DNA of 5,196 nucleotides, taken from the NCBI GenBank assembly GCA_964536785.1, contig CAZHYM010000032.1, forward strand, positions 1 to 5,196, written 5' to 3'. The number at the start of each line of letters is the position of its first letter. The first letter of the stretch is position 1. The position numbers and the translations under genes are program-made. The notes below the pieces were generated by a model. It searched no databases and was not told where the DNA came from. It saw only the letters and a list, made by a program, of their open reading frames with translations. This DNA comes from CAZHYM01 sp964536785 (GTDB taxonomy: Bacteria > Patescibacteriota > Saccharimonadia > Saccharimonadales > Saccharimonadaceae). Below, in pieces: positions 3,779-5,196 of the stretch.

Positions 3779-5196
3779 CTAGTAGTTGTATCTCTTTATG
3801 CCAAAGACGCCGATTAACGTTAGGCACGAACCTAAGACCATCAAAGACGTAATCGAACTGCCGCGTCCAGTGTTTGGTGGAGTTACGATTGGAGCACCAC
3901 CCTTACCTGGCTCTTGCCAGGTGTTCACAATTAGAAATCCATCTTCTAATGAGCCTGTGATTGCTGATTCGTATTGTTTGATTTGAGTAATTTCCACGAC
4001 TTCGAATTCATAGGCTACGCCATCTTCATCAGTCAGTGCTACGTCTTCCCAGACGTAGGTCCAATCATTCTCAGCGTCTAGTATCGCCACTTCTTCTAAG
4101 AATGTCTCGCCGTCTCTTAACAGATCAACTTCAATCTCTGGATGATTTGTAAACTGATCTGCCCATTTTTTGGTAACTGTAATATCAGCCGTTGGCACAA
4201 CATAGGTATTAGTTACGTTTAGGCCAGCTTCACGTTTGCTGTAATTGGTTGGTGTAAAGTCATTGCCACTTGCATCAACTTCTTTGACGCTGAATATATA
4301 TTCATTGCCGTCAATGTCGGTTTTGTCAATGTTTGTCCAAGTGACAGATTCAAGGCCAGTTGCTAGTTCTTTAATTTCAGCATCTGGAACGATTGAAGCT
4401 TCAGCTTCACCGATTTGGCGCCAGAGTTGGAACCAAACGGTTGGTTTTGTTTCTGGACCATTGACCCAGGTCTTAGTCGCAGTGACGTCAGTTTCAGGAA
4501 TTTGGTAGGTATTAATCACTGTCCATTTGGCATCATCATAAGTTGTTTCATAGCCTAAGATATCGCTGACTTCTCGCACCTCATAAGTATATAAGTTGCC
4601 TTGGTCATCAGTTGCTTCTAAATTGTCCCAAGTGTTTGTCCAGACATGACTTACTGGGGTTAATGGACTTAGTGAAACTCTTGAGCCCTGAACTAGAGTT
4701 CGAGTTGGGTTAACTTCACTGTAGCGATACAGTTCTAGTTCGATTGATGGTCTGACTAAGTTATTGCCATTTACCCACTGCTTTGTTCCAGTCAAGCTAA
4801 TTAGCCTAGATTGGTAAGTGTTGGTAATCGTCATGCCTTGTCGGCTGACAATATATGGAAAGCTTTCTGACCACTCTAGCAAATCGCCTGAAGCGTCAAC
4901 TTCTTTAACGGTAAAGGTATAGACATTACCGTTAATGTCAGTCGTTTCTAGGTTAGACCAGTTAGCGGTTAAATCGCCGTCGGCTAGCATTTCAAGTTGA
5001 GCGTCTGGAACGGCTACTGGTTCGGAATTCATAGCCGTCTGGCGATAAAGTTTGAAATAAACAGTTGGTCTCTCACCTAACGCTGATCCGCCAACCCAAA
5101 CTTTATTTGCTCTAACCGCACCGTTAGTTGGCACAACATAAGTATTAGTTACGTTTAGGCCAGCTTCACGTTTGCTGTAATTGGTTGGTGTAAAGT
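3779..5196 (-). CDS. CnaB-repeat surface protein with sortase-like anchor, C-terminal part
   Basis: The frame is open to the window edge, so the true start lies beyond 5196; 471 residues are visible. Positions below count from the GTG at 5134, which is internal and not a start. Four CnaB (Ig-like) modules follow one another, at about 5-108, 110-212, 213-314 and 315-408. Each has the three residues expected for an intramolecular Lys-Asn isopeptide bond and its catalytic acid: K11/E78/N105, K118/E188/N208, K221/E285/N309 and K322/E381/N404, in the patterns KxW, V-x-E-V/I and NTY/W. Then come a Gly/Pro linker, PPNTG (419-423), a hydrophobic anchor (about 428-446) and the tail KRYNY. This is the layout of a cell-wall-attached stalk or adhesin, though the sorting motif has Pro in place of the usual Leu. 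The end of a further module is visible upstream of the GTG. No sortase gene is in the window. Confidence 0.9.
   Translation of the reverse strand, partial: FTPTNYSKREAGLNVTNTYVVPTNGAVRANKVWVGGSALGERPTVYFKLYRQTAMNSEPVAVPDAQLEMLADGDLTANWSNLETTDINGNVYTFTVKEVDASGDLLEWSESFPYIVSRQGMTITNTYQSRLISLTGTKQWVNGNNLVRPSIELELYRYSEVNPTRTLVQGSRVSLSPLTPVSHVWTNTWDNLEATDDQGNLYTYEVREVSDILGYETTYDDAKWTVINTYQIPETDVTATKTWVNGPETKPTVWFQLWRQIGEAEASIVPDAEIKELATGLESVTWTNIDKTDIDGNEYIFSVKEVDASGNDFTPTNYSKREAGLNVTNTYVVPTADITVTKKWADQFTNHPEIEVDLLRDGETFLEEVAILDAENDWTYVWEDVALTDEDGVAYEFEVVEITQIKQYESAITGSLEDGFLIVNTWQEPGKGGAPIVTPPNTGRGSSITSLMVLGSCLTLIGVFGIKRYNY
4191..4260. repeat. 70-bp direct repeat, copy in third/fourth CnaB junction
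   Basis: This stretch matches 5127-5196 at 69 of 70 positions; the only difference is g4205 versus a5141, a silent change in a Thr codon. It encodes the last strand of a CnaB module (FTPTNYSKREAGLNVTNTYV and the following V-P-T). The two copies are 936 bp apart, exactly 312 codons, so recombination between them keeps the frame. Confidence 0.9.
5127..5196. repeat. 70-bp direct repeat, copy at window edge
   Basis: This is the partner of 4191-4260. Identity stops sharply at 5127, where the sequence enters the next module, but it is unbroken at the window edge, so the repeated unit is longer than can be seen here. Confidence 0.9.

Noticed and set aside
5132..5134. GTG as the start of the surface-protein gene
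   Set aside because: The frame continues upstream without a stop and encodes the end of another CnaB module (NVTNTYV), so the GTG is an internal valine codon.
1..5196. tRNA, rRNA, CRISPR array, transposase or integrase
   Set aside because: I saw no tRNA-like cloverleaf, no regularly spaced short repeats, and no transposase or recombinase domains. The 13-bp inverted repeat has no associated mobile gene or clear target duplication.

Overview
This window carries genes only on the minus strand. Reading in the direction of transcription, from high to low coordinates, there are three blocks. (1) Positions 5196-3779 hold the C-terminal part of a cell-surface protein. It has four CnaB-type Ig-like modules, an LPXTG-like sorting signal (PPNTG), a membrane anchor and a basic tail. 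A clear intrinsic terminator follows at 3721-3752. (2) Positions 3670-2159 hold a two-gene unit with its own extended -10 promoter: a single-pass membrane protein of unknown function and a metallo-beta-lactamase-fold hydrolase. (3) From about 2155 to position 1 lies a restriction-modification-like operon: an EcoRI-family adenine DNA methyltransferase, a basic 139-residue protein of unknown function, a possible 49-residue ORF, and the N-terminus of a DUF262/GmrSD-type protein that runs off the window.

The organism looks like a bacterium with a Gram-positive-type, sortase-decorated surface, moderate to low GC and the standard bacterial code (TGA, TAG and TAA all act as stops). The mix of CnaB surface protein, small membrane protein and compact gene packing suggests Patescibacteria (Saccharibacteria-like) or a Firmicute. 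That is an impression from protein flavour, not proof.

The modification/defence block is the most interesting part. Its genes are stitched together by ATGA start/stop overlaps: methyltransferase to the 139-residue gene, that gene to the small ORF, and the small ORF to the DUF262 gene. This implies translational coupling and a joint role. Modification by the methyltransferase and a nuclease or NTP-driven activity of the DUF262 protein would form a restriction system; the middle genes are undescribed components. The methyltransferase is preceded by about 240 bp without a clear gene. This stretch holds two candidate promoters and three inverted repeats, including a perfect 13-bp pair that encloses one promoter, so expression is probably regulated.

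The surface-protein gene contains a 70-bp direct repeat (69/70 identical, 936 bp apart) that continues past the window edge. It points to recent module amplification and a hotspot for length variation.
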